Source: Phycisphaeraceae bacterium
GTDB lineage: Bacteria; Planctomycetota; Phycisphaerae; Phycisphaerales; Phycisphaeraceae
Assembly (NCBI GenBank): GCA_020850375.1
Contig: JADZET010000380.1
Coordinates: 1 to 5,821, forward strand
DNA length: 5,821 nucleotides
Direction: 5' to 3'
This document shows positions 1 through 5,493 of the stretch, one piece after another. The first letter of the stretch is position 1. Every line of letters starts with the position of its first letter. The position numbers were made by a program, and so were the translations under genes. The notes under the pieces were generated by a model. It ran no database searches and had not been told where the DNA came from. It saw only the letters and a program-made list of their open reading frames with translations.

Positions 1-769
1 GCAGCACGATCTCCTTGGCGGTCCAGCCGATGTGCGTGCGAGCGCCTTGGTAGAGCTGACCCGCCGCCCGCTGGTGGATGCCCTCGAGCGCCCGGATCGG
101 CCCGCAAACCTCCGAGAAGTCCTCCTCTAGGAGGTCATTGTTCTCAAGCTCGCTCTTGATGGCGTCGAGCATGTCGGCTGCGTGATCCTCGTCCGCGCCG
201 ATCAACGTGACGAACTCGCGGTGCCCATAGAGCAGTGACCACAGGCATGCTGTCTCGCACAACGTCGTCTTGCCCGAGCCGCGCGGCATGGCCATGGCGA
301 AGAGCCCGCCCTCGAGCACTGCTGTCTCGATCTTGGCGATGACCTTGAGGTGATCCGGCGACCACGCGAGGTGGAACGTCAGCGGAAAGTACGCCTCGCA
401 GAACCCCCGGAAGGAGTGCCGGCACGTGTCCTTTCGCTCAGCGTTGACAGGTGGATGCACCCAACCTTCCGATGCGATGTCGCGCGACGACTCCGACGCC
501 AGCCGATTGCGCACGTTGACCGCGTCCTTGTGCCTGGCGTAGTCCAGCCCGGCGTCATTCGGATCGGCCGATTCACTTTGGCGCCGTTCCCTGAACAGCC
601 AAGCCGCATAGCGCAATAGATCAATCCGCCGGACATCCCCCGGCGGGCTGATCCGGTGGGCCGCGCGATTGAGGTGACGATAGACCACATGCGGCTGGAC
701 CACCTCGCCCAGGGGCGTGGCGTTGAGCAGGCGCACCGCCTCCGCGACGCGGAGCTGTCGCGGATCCAT
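1..769 (-). CDS. terL: Phage terminase large subunit-like ATPase (partial, 3' end outside window)
   Basis: Likely the motor ATPase/nuclease that packages phage DNA into proheads. I read the frame by hand: from an ATG at 769 it stays open to the left edge, about 256 codons. Residues 6-61 form a small helical domain ending RRIDLLRYAAWLFRE. Next comes a linker, then W-S-P-D-H-L-K-V-I-A-K-I-E and a Walker A P-loop, MPRGSGKTT, with lysine 167. After it come LCETACLWSLLYGHREF and LIGADEDHAADML, as expected for a terminase ATPase fold. Walker B and the nuclease domain would lie outside the window. The ATG has only a poor ribosome site. A TTG at 817 overlaps the upstream stop (TTGA), has GAGGTG 8 nt before it, and would add a Pro/Asn-rich leader, so it is a real alternative start. 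The family call rests on P-loop style and context; another phage P-loop ATPase is possible. Confidence 0.75.
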   Translation of the reverse strand, partial: MDPRQLRVAEAVRLLNATPLGEVVQPHVVYRHLNRAAHRISPPGDVRRIDLLRYAAWLFRERRQSESADPNDAGLDYARHKDAVNVRNRLASESSRDIASEGWVHPPVNAERKDTCRHSFRGFCEAYFPLTFHLAWSPDHLKVIAKIETAVLEGGLFAMAMPRGSGKTTLCETACLWSLLYGHREFVTLIGADEDHAADMLDAIKSELENNDLLEEDFSEVCGPIRALEGIHQRAAGQLYQGARTHIGWTAKEIVL

Positions 770-813
770 CTTCCGGGCGTGGGGATTCTGTGGGTTCCGG
801 GGGGGCTGGGGGT

Positions 814-1086
814 TCAATGGGCTTGCACCTCGCGGATCAGCCAAGCGGTGTAGTGCACGAGATTGATTCGCCCGTCGCGCCCGACGGGGGCGCCGGCGTC
901 GATGTCCTCCTGCACGTCCTCCGGCGTGATCTTCCGCCCGCCGGCCGCCGAGAGCAGCTTCGCCACGTCTTCCACGGATAGCGCTGCTGGATTCACGGCC
1001 ACAGTGGCGGAACTATGTCCCTCCGCCTCCGCCCCCTGACGTGGCCCCTTCCCCGCTGTCATTTTGCTGGGCTTTTGCCTGTTCAT
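814..1086 (-). CDS. Small DNA-binding protein, candidate terminase small subunit
   Basis: A 90-aa protein directly upstream of the terminase large subunit on the same strand, the usual place of the small subunit that recognises the packaging site. Residues 1-35 are basic and low in complexity. Residues 36-86 read as a compact helical domain: LSVEDVAKLLSA, then TPEDVQEDIDAGAPVGRDG, then RINLVHYTAWLIRE. This matches the N-terminal domain of the neighbouring large-subunit protein (RRIDLLRYAAWLFRE), so the two are related by sequence. The ATG at 1086 is preceded by GGGGTGAGG about 11 nt upstream; a second ATG at 1062 has a weaker site. The stop overlaps a possible TTG start of the next gene, suggesting translational coupling. 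The small-subunit role is inferred from position and size; I do not recognise a named family. Confidence 0.6.
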   Translation of the reverse strand: MNRQKPSKMTAGKGPRQGAEAEGHSSATVAVNPAALSVEDVAKLLSAAGGRKITPEDVQEDIDAGAPVGRDGRINLVHYTAWLIREVQAH

Positions 1087-1195
1087 AGCGATCTACGCCT
1101 CACCCCCCGGAATCCCGGGAACTGGGCCATTTCGGACTTGATGTCTTTGGCGGCTGACGCCCTGATGTGCTCATCCACAGCGAAAGGAAACCACG
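1087..1195. promoter_or_regulatory. Divergent intergenic region between packaging block and plus-strand cassette
   Basis: 109 bp separate the start of the minus-strand small-terminase candidate from the start of the plus-strand cassette, so promoters for both directions would be expected here. I cannot find a convincing -35/-10 pair for either. A short perfect inverted repeat, CCCGG-aatc-CCGGG (1106-1119), lies just upstream of the minus-strand ribosome site and could be a hairpin or an operator. The plus-strand start has GAAAGGA at 1182-1188. Confidence 0.35.
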
Positions 1196-1396
1196 ATGAC
1201 ACACCCCCACGAAGACCACCGCGAAGACCGCACGATCTACCGGGCCACCGTGATCGACCTGGTCAGCCACCAGCCGATTGGCCAGTTCACCTACAGCGCC
1301 AAGAGCCTCGAGCACGCCCGGCAGCGCGGCTGGCGGATCGCCGGCAGCCGGTTCGGCAGCGACATCGACGTCCGCATCGAACAGATCTCCGCGTAA
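1196..1396 (+). CDS. Hypothetical small protein (66 aa), first gene of the plus-strand cassette
   Basis: I do not recognise this protein. The ATG is well supported by GAAAGGA with a 7-nt spacer. The N-terminus is His/Asp/Glu-rich (THPHEDHREDR, residues 2-12). The rest reads as alternating strand and helix: YRATVIDLVSHQPIGQFTY, then SLEHARQRGW, then GSDIDVRIEQI. That suggests a small alpha/beta fold with no membrane segment, signal peptide or Cys cluster. It is followed after 54 bp by another small gene in the same direction, so the two are probably cotranscribed. Its length and setting are typical of phage accessory proteins. No function can be assigned. Confidence 0.65.
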   Translation: MTHPHEDHREDRTIYRATVIDLVSHQPIGQFTYSAKSLEHARQRGWRIAGSRFGSDIDVRIEQISA

Positions 1397-1411
1397 CCCG
1401 CCCCTGCGGGT
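1396..1411 (+). other. Intercistronic hairpin (6-bp stem, 4-nt loop)
   Basis: ACCCGC-CCCT-GCGGGT is a perfect inverted repeat beginning on the last base of the first cassette gene's TAA. No T-tract follows, so it is not an intrinsic terminator. It could stabilise or process the mRNA between the two small genes. A hairpin this short can also occur by chance in GC-rich DNA. Confidence 0.35.
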
Positions 1412-1450
1412 ACACCCCCAACGAGCACCACCCACCCAGGAGCCAGCAAC

Positions 1451-1720
1451 ATGCTCATCACCCGCATCGAAGCCGAAGGCCGCTACGGCAAGGTCACCAT
1501 CGACCGCCCGCGCGGCGGCAAGACGGTCGAGATCGTCAGCACCGTTCGAAGCCCCCGCCCCGACGAGGAGGCCCGCCTGACCTGGAGCCTGCCGACGAGC
1601 ACCGACCCCGACGCCCTCTACCGCGTCGCCTGCCAGATCCAGCGCCGCTGCGATGGCGTGCGCGGCACCGGCGGCGACATCAGCGGCTACTTCCGAGAAC
1701 TCGAGCGGTTCATGGACTGA
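1451..1720 (+). CDS. Hypothetical protein (89 aa), second gene of the plus-strand cassette
   Basis: I do not recognise a named family. The ATG has AGGAG with an 8-nt spacer. Residues 1-30 look like paired beta strands (MLITRIEAEGRYGKVTIDR, then TVEIVSTVR). A Pro/Asp-rich turn and TWSLP follow, and the C-terminal half is helical (PDALYRVACQIQRRCDGV, then DISGYFRELERFMD). Two cysteines lie in that half without a zinc-site pattern. There are no membrane or export signals. The next gene follows closely, so it is almost certainly part of one operon. It is more likely a small phage or regulatory accessory protein than an enzyme, but this is inference from size and context only. Confidence 0.7.
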   Translation: MLITRIEAEGRYGKVTIDRPRGGKTVEIVSTVRSPRPDEEARLTWSLPTSTDPDALYRVACQIQRRCDGVRGTGGDISGYFRELERFMD

Positions 1721-1762
1721 GCCATGACCGCGACAAACACCCCTTTCCAAAGGAGCCCGAAC

Positions 1763-2314
1763 GTGAAGAAGAACGAAGTCCAGATCGGCAAGGTTTATCT
1801 CGCCAAGGTCAGCGACAAGATCGTGCCCGTCCGCATCGACGCCGAGAGCCCTCACGGCGGCTGGGTCGGCAACAACATGTCCACCAACAAGAAGGTCCGC
1901 ATCAAGAGTCCGCAGCGATTGCGGAGGCCGGCCCCGGATCGCCAGGCCCAGCAGCGCAGCCGCGCCGTGGCCGAAGCGCGGACCACCGACGCGGCCGCAA
2001 ACGCTCACGCGATACCCGCCGAAGCCACGACGCCGGCGAAGGCGGCCAAGACCAAGAAGATCGCCGGTGAGCCCAAGCCCAAGAAGGTCAGCGGCCTGGA
2101 TGCCGCCGTCGAGGTTCTCAAGGCTTCCGGGGGCCCCATGCGGTGCAAGGACATCGTCCAGGCCATGCTCGACAAGGGGCTTTGGAAGACCGGCGGTGCG
2201 ACCCCGCAGGCCACGATCTACGCAGCCATGCACCGCGAGATCGCCACCAAGGGCGCTGACGCCCGCTTCGCCAAGGTCGAACGGGGCCGGTTCACCCTGG
2301 CCAAGGGAGCGTAA
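1763..2314 (+). CDS. HARE-HTH winged-helix protein with SH3-like N-terminus
   Basis: A 183-aa probable DNA-binding protein. The C-terminal ~70 residues (about 111-180) fit the HARE-HTH domain: GLDAAVEVLKASGGPMRCKDIVQAM, LWKTGGATPQATIYAAMHREI, then RFAKVERGRFTLA. This winged helix is known from bacterial restriction-linked proteins and eukaryotic HB1/ASXL, and is thought to sense DNA or its modification. Residues 5-54 (VQIGKVYLAKVSDKIVPVRI, then GGW, then VRIKSPQRLR) look like a small beta-barrel. Residues 57-109 are an Ala/Lys/Pro-rich, probably disordered linker. I chose the GTG at 1763 because AAAGGAG stands 7 nt before it. An in-frame ATG at 1724 would add 13 residues, partly encoded by that ribosome site, and has a poor site itself. 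Stop and next start are 3 bp apart. Confidence 0.8.
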   Translation: MKKNEVQIGKVYLAKVSDKIVPVRIDAESPHGGWVGNNMSTNKKVRIKSPQRLRRPAPDRQAQQRSRAVAEARTTDAAANAHAIPAEATTPAKAAKTKKIAGEPKPKKVSGLDAAVEVLKASGGPMRCKDIVQAMLDKGLWKTGGATPQATIYAAMHREIATKGADARFAKVERGRFTLAKGA

Positions 2315-2317
2315 GCC

Positions 2318-2713
2318 ATGCGACGTAGTCTTGAGAACCGAGACATCGAGTTCCGGGCGACGCCCGGCGGGATGCTCGAGCGCTACGTTAAGCTCCCAGA
2401 CGGCCGCGAGTACGCTCACCGCTGCTCGGAGGACGTCTTCAAAGAGGTTGCCGCCCACATCGATGAGCACCTGGACCAGGGCGTAACAATGACGGCGCTC
2501 GCCGACGTCATCGACGCGCCCTACACGCAGGTCAACGTGGCCCTGGAGCTGCTCAAGGAGCGCGGCATGTTCACCACGCAAGGGCGCATCAACTACGTCG
2601 AGCGCGGCTACAGGACCGCCTTCTACGAGCACGCCCTGACCGAGTTCTACGCGATCATCGAAGGTTGCCCGCCCGAGCAGCGAGCCGTAGGGGATGGTCC
2701 CGAGGGGAGTTAG
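2318..2713 (+). CDS. Winged-helix-like small protein (131 aa), putative regulator
   Basis: Not a family I can name. The ATG lies 3 bp after the HARE-HTH stop, with AAGGGAG 8 nt upstream, so the two are probably translationally coupled. Residues 10-35 suggest a beta sheet (IEFRATPGGMLERYVKLPDG). Residues 37-54 form an amphipathic helix (SEDVFKEVAAHIDEHLDQ). Residues 56-95 read like a helix-turn-helix with a wing: VTMTALADVIDAPYTQVNVA, LELLKERGMF, then TTQGRINYVERG. The C-terminus (98-117) is aromatic and helical, perhaps for dimerisation. A role as a DNA-binding partner or regulator is inferred from this predicted fold only. It is the last gene before a strong terminator, closing the first plus-strand operon. 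Confidence 0.7.
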   Translation: MRRSLENRDIEFRATPGGMLERYVKLPDGREYAHRCSEDVFKEVAAHIDEHLDQGVTMTALADVIDAPYTQVNVALELLKERGMFTTQGRINYVERGYRTAFYEHALTEFYAIIEGCPPEQRAVGDGPEGS

Positions 2714-2746
2714 CCTCAACTCGCCACGTCTTTTTTGACCCCCGCC

Positions 2747-2774
2747 ACCCCGGCCGCGACGGCTGGGGTTTTCT
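2747..2774 (+). terminator. Rho-independent terminator after the first plus-strand operon
   Basis: ACCCCGGCC (2747-2755) pairs with GGCTGGGGT (2761-2769) through nine pairs including one G-T, around a GCGAC loop. The run TTTTCT follows directly. It lies 34 bp after the last operon stop, which fits well. Confidence 0.8.
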
Positions 2775-2826
2775 GCGGTGTCATCAGTCAAACCTGCCAA
2801 AGTGTCGATATACCTAGCCCATCGGG

Positions 2827-2853
2827 ACCGGCCGGCAAAGTGCGCCGGTTTTT
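2827..2853 (+). terminator. Second, weaker terminator-like hairpin before the toxin-antitoxin pair
   Basis: ACCGGC (2827-2832) pairs with GCCGGT (2844-2849), or alternatively CCGGC (2832-2836) with GCCGG (2844-2848). TTTTT at 2849-2853 follows. Together with the stronger hairpin upstream it would insulate the toxin-antitoxin genes from upstream transcription. The stem is short, so confidence is moderate. Confidence 0.5.
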
Positions 2854-2865
2854 GAGCGGCAAGGC

Positions 2866-2899
2866 TTGCCCAAGTGATAGCAGAATGATACAATTGATC
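2866..2899 (+). promoter_or_regulatory. Sigma70-like promoter and possible operator of the vapBC pair
   Basis: TTGCCC (2866-2871) and TACAAT (2889-2894) are separated by 17 nt, close to the housekeeping consensus, and lie 28 bp before the antitoxin ATG. Overlapping them are three similar words, TGATA at 2875, TGATA at 2886 and TGATC at 2895, about one helical turn apart. These could be binding sites for the ribbon-helix-helix antitoxin, which in this class normally represses its own operon. The operator role is inferred. Confidence 0.6.
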
Positions 2900-2921
2900 T
2901 AACTCCACAGGAGAACCCGCG

Positions 2922-3149
2922 ATGTCGGACCTGCTCATCCGCAGCCTCGACGACCAGACGCTTAATCGCCTTAAGCGCCGCGCCCGGGCCGCGGGTCGGT
3001 CGCTCCAGAGCGAGACCCGGCTTATTCTCGAACAGGCCGCCGGCCGATCGCTGGACGAATCGCTCCAGGTCGCCGCCGCTTGGCGAAAGAAACTTGGCAA
3101 GCGATCGACCGACAGTGCGGCCATGGTCCGCGAGGACCGGCAACGATGA
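2922..3149 (+). CDS. vapB: FitA/VapB-like ribbon-helix-helix antitoxin
   Basis: A 75-aa antitoxin expected to bind and neutralise the PIN toxin encoded next and to repress the shared promoter. Residues 1-40 match the FitA-type ribbon-helix-helix pattern. The strand is DLLIRSLDDQTLNRLKRRA, and the second helix region RSLQSETRLILEQA carries the usual Arg-Ser-Leu-Gln start. Residues 45-75 (SLDESLQVAAAWRKKLGKR and beyond) would be the flexible toxin-wrapping tail. The ATG has AGGAGA with a 7-nt spacer. The TGA stop overlaps the toxin's ATG (ATGA), the classic antitoxin-toxin arrangement that keeps the antitoxin translated first. It has its own promoter just upstream. The length is normal for the family and nothing looks broken. 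Confidence 0.88.
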   Translation: MSDLLIRSLDDQTLNRLKRRARAAGRSLQSETRLILEQAAGRSLDESLQVAAAWRKKLGKRSTDSAAMVREDRQR

Positions 3150-3562
3150 GCCGCCTGGTCATCGACGCCAGCGTCCTGATCAAACTCCACATCCAGGAGA
3201 AGGGTTCGCAGCAGGCGGCCGAGGCCGTCAGGCGGGCTCGCGAGTTGTATGCGCCCGATCTGCTGTGGGCGGAGATTGGCAACATCCTCTGGAAGTACGT
3301 GGGCCGCGGAGAGCTCAAAGCCGACGCGGCGCAGAAGCTTCTGGCCGACATGATGCAGATGCCGATCCGCATCGTCCCATCGGCCGACCTGATCGATCAG
3401 GCCTTCGCCATTGCCGTCCAGACCCACCGCACCGTCTACGACAGCCTTTACCTCGCCGTGGCGGTAGCGGCCAAGGCCGTTCTCCTCACCGCCGACCAAC
3501 GTCTGGTCCATGCCTTGGCCAACCATGCGATGGGGACTTTCGTGCGTGGATTGGACGATTGA
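3146..3562 (+). CDS. vapC: VapC-type PIN-domain ribonuclease toxin
   Basis: A 138-aa type II toxin, probably an Mg2+-dependent endoribonuclease; family members usually cut tRNA or rRNA. All acidic residues of the PIN active site are visible: D7 in LVIDASVLIK, E43 in DLLWAEIGNILWK, D99 in TVYDSLYLAVA, and D117 in LLTADQRLV. The enzyme therefore looks intact and of standard length. I chose the ATG at 3146, which overlaps the antitoxin stop and has AGGA 9 nt before it, over an in-frame ATG at 3080 that would lie deep inside the antitoxin gene. It runs convergently into a minus-strand phage gene with about 100 bp between. No clear terminator follows; the only hairpin (CCGGCA at 3583, TGCCGG at 3604) lacks a T-run. 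Confidence 0.93.
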   Translation: MSRLVIDASVLIKLHIQEKGSQQAAEAVRRARELYAPDLLWAEIGNILWKYVGRGELKADAAQKLLADMMQMPIRIVPSADLIDQAFAIAVQTHRTVYDSLYLAVAVAAKAVLLTADQRLVHALANHAMGTFVRGLDD

Positions 3563-3666
3563 CGTGCTCGAGAGACCGTCGGCCGGCACGTTCCATTCGC
3601 GCCTGCCGGGACCAAGTTCCGCGCGGCCGTTGAGGGCTGCCGATTCCCGCATTGTCAGGCACAGGT
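3563..3666. other. Convergent junction between toxin gene and phage zinc-protein gene
   Basis: 104 bp lie between two converging gene ends. I see no strong terminator, only a 6-bp stem with a 15-nt loop (CCGGCA 3583-3588, TGCCGG 3604-3609) and no T-run. On the minus strand a GTG at 3670 overlaps the zinc protein's stop (GTGA) with GAGGAGG 7 nt before it, so a further minus-strand gene may once have begun here. Confidence 0.4.
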
Positions 3667-4176
3667 TCACGTCGCCCCCTCCTCGACCTCCGGGGCCATC
3701 GGCAGGGTGGTCTCCGTTCGGCGTTGTCCAGGATCATGGTTCGTAACCACGAGAGCCGGGATCGTCCCGTGCTTCGGATGGCGTTTGTCCCAGCGACGGT
3801 GGCAGGAGCAGCACAGCCAGCGGACCCGCAGAGGCTCGTCGTAGTTGAAGTGGGCCGCTTCGATTCTTCCCATCGCCCCGCACGTTTGGCATCTCTGGGG
3901 TCGGTGAAGTCTTCCTGAATCGATGGCGTAGCGGATCAGCGACTGAGCCCGACGTGCCGCCTTCGTCGCGCGACGCGTTCGATGTCTACCGGTGGTCTGT
4001 GCTTGGGCCTTGCACGCCATGGAGCAGAACCGCCTGGACCGATTAGGCAGCGGCCCGAAAACACATTGGCAAACAGGGCAGACCGCGAAGGTAGGACGCT
4101 TCGAGTTGCCGCCGATCCGCCCGCTAGCCCATGAGCGGCGAGGTGTGAATGTCCTGATGACCTTCAGTTCCAACAC
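3667..4176 (-). CDS. Cys-rich HNH-like zinc protein (phage type)
   Basis: About 169 aa with two zinc-binding regions (numbered from the GTG at 4176). The first, about 33-55, is C-x2-C, then FCSMAC, a treble-clef-like finger common in phage HNH proteins. After a basic helical stretch, the second (96-126) reads RCQTCG, IEAAHFNYDEPLRVRWLC, then SCH. This is the C-x2-C...H-x2-Y-x2-P...WLC-x2-CH pattern of small phage HNH/zinc-finger proteins. It probably binds or nicks DNA, but a classical catalytic HN pair is not obvious, so nuclease activity is unproven. The GTG has GGAAGGAG 7 nt upstream; this start overlaps the methyltransferase end by 53 bp. An ATG at 4218 would add 14 residues. The Cys-rich core follows in any case. 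Confidence 0.72.
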   Translation of the reverse strand: MLELKVIRTFTPRRSWASGRIGGNSKRPTFAVCPVCQCVFGPLPNRSRRFCSMACKAQAQTTGRHRTRRATKAARRAQSLIRYAIDSGRLHRPQRCQTCGAMGRIEAAHFNYDEPLRVRWLCCSCHRRWDKRHPKHGTIPALVVTNHDPGQRRTETTLPMAPEVEEGAT

Positions 4177-5482
4177 GCACGGCCTCCTTCCCTGTAAATT
4201 GCGTCCAACGCTTGACAATTACGTCGCAGTAGAGCGCGTCGAGTTCCATCAAATAGGCATGCCGGCCCGTCTGCTCCGCCGCGATGAGCGTCGAGCCGCT
4301 ACCGCCAAAGAGGTCCAGCACGTTCTCCCCCGCCACCGACGAGTACTGCATCGCCCGCACCGCCAGCTCGACGGGCTTCTCGGTGAGGTGGACCATCGAC
4401 TGAGGATTGACCTTCTTGACATGCCAGAGGTCGGTGGCATTGTTCGGGCCGTAGAAGTGGTGCCCCGCCCCCTCCTTCCATCCATAGAAACAGATCTCGA
4501 ACGCGCCCATGAAGTCCTTGCGCGTCAACACCGGGTGCTGCTTGTCCCAGACGATCCCCTGGCTGAAGTACAGCCCAGCCTTCTTGAGCGGGGCGGGGTA
4601 ATTGCCCAGGTTGGCATAGCCGCCCCAGATGTAGAACGATCCGCCGGGCTTGAGGACGCGCGAGGCGTTGCCGAACCACGCCAGGAGCATCTGGTCGAAC
4701 GCTTCGGGGGACACGAAGTCGTTCTCCAGCGGCCGATCCTTGGCTCGCATCTTCTGGTGGGTGGCCTTGGCCTTTTCTGGGTGGCGGGCCAGGTCGAGAC
4801 CCTGGTGGTGCAGCGGGGTATTCTTGTTGTGCTGGAAACTCGACAGCCCAGCGGCGATGGCGTTGTTGGAGCGCGGTTCGACGCGGACATTATAGGGGGG
4901 GTCCATCGAAACCAGATCGATGGTCGCGTCGCCCCCGGAAGCCAGCAGGTGGTCGAGGTCTTCGACGCTGCCGCTGTCGCCGCACATCAACCGGTGATCG
5001 CCCAGGATCCACAGGTCACCAGTCTGGGTGATCGCCGCGTCCGGCGGGGCCGGCACGTCATCCGGATCCGTCAGCCCCTCCTGTACGTCGCCCGACATGA
5101 TGCGATTGAGTTCCTCGGCGTCGAACCCCAGCAGGCCCAAGTCGAAGTTCACCTCCTGCAACCCCGCCAGCTCGATCGGCAGCAACTCGTAATCCCACTC
5201 GGCCAAACTCGCCGTCTGGTTGTCCGCGATGCGGTAGGCCTTGACCTGGGCCGGCGTCAGGTCGGTGGCGACATGGACCGGTACCTTCTCGAGCCCGAGC
5301 TTCTTGGCCGCCTTAAACCGCGTGTGGCCGACGATGATCACGCCCTGCTCGTCGACCACGATCGGCTGGCGGAACCCAAACTCCCGCAGCGACGCCGCCA
5401 CCGCGTCCACCGCCTCATCGTTCTGCCGGGGGTTGCCCGGGTATGGCGTCACCTGATCGATCGGCCGAAGTTCAATCTGCAT
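4124..5482 (-). CDS. ParB-domain / adenine-or-cytosine-N4 DNA methyltransferase fusion
   Basis: A 452-aa enzyme expected to transfer a methyl group from S-adenosylmethionine to an exocyclic amino group in a specific DNA sequence. Residues 1-110 are a ParB/sulfiredoxin-like domain: TPYPGNPR at 12-19, then VVDEQGVIIVGHTRFKAAKK with the GHTR signature at 52-55. The methyltransferase follows, with the catalytic motif DPPYNV (194-199), a long middle region that should hold target recognition, HLTEKP (365-370), and the cofactor motif VLDLFGGSGST (388-398). Catalytic before cofactor motif is the beta-class order. The DPPY motif fits N6-adenine but does not exclude N4-cytosine. AAAGGAG lies 5 nt before the ATG, overlapping the upstream gene's stop. 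No restriction partner is obvious, so it is probably a solitary phage enzyme for protection or regulation. Confidence 0.93.
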   Translation of the reverse strand: MQIELRPIDQVTPYPGNPRQNDEAVDAVAASLREFGFRQPIVVDEQGVIIVGHTRFKAAKKLGLEKVPVHVATDLTPAQVKAYRIADNQTASLAEWDYELLPIELAGLQEVNFDLGLLGFDAEELNRIMSGDVQEGLTDPDDVPAPPDAAITQTGDLWILGDHRLMCGDSGSVEDLDHLLASGGDATIDLVSMDPPYNVRVEPRSNNAIAAGLSSFQHNKNTPLHHQGLDLARHPEKAKATHQKMRAKDRPLENDFVSPEAFDQMLLAWFGNASRVLKPGGSFYIWGGYANLGNYPAPLKKAGLYFSQGIVWDKQHPVLTRKDFMGAFEICFYGWKEGAGHHFYGPNNATDLWHVKKVNPQSMVHLTEKPVELAVRAMQYSSVAGENVLDLFGGSGSTLIAAEQTGRHAYLMELDALYCDVIVKRWTQFTGKEAVRVGTEGHQDIHTSPLMG

Positions 5483-5493
5483 AGGGACTCCTT

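Noticed and set aside
350..690. Open frames on both strands in the terminase region
   Set aside because: They lie in the wrong phases. The minus-strand frame with codons ending at position 769 encodes the P-loop protein continuously and explains this stretch.
1015..2070. A 351-codon plus-strand open frame, Pro/Arg-rich
   Set aside because: Its composition is the typical GC-rich out-of-frame shadow. It overlaps the small-terminase candidate and three better supported plus-strand genes.
1100..3670. An 856-codon minus-strand open frame spanning the whole plus-strand cassette
   Set aside because: It is the codon-aligned antisense frame of five plus-strand genes that all share one reading phase (starts at 1196, 1451, 1763, 2318 and 3146). 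Stops there need TTA, CTA or TCA sense codons, which are rare in GC-rich genes. The protein shows no recognisable domains, whereas the plus-strand genes have good ribosome sites and known motifs.
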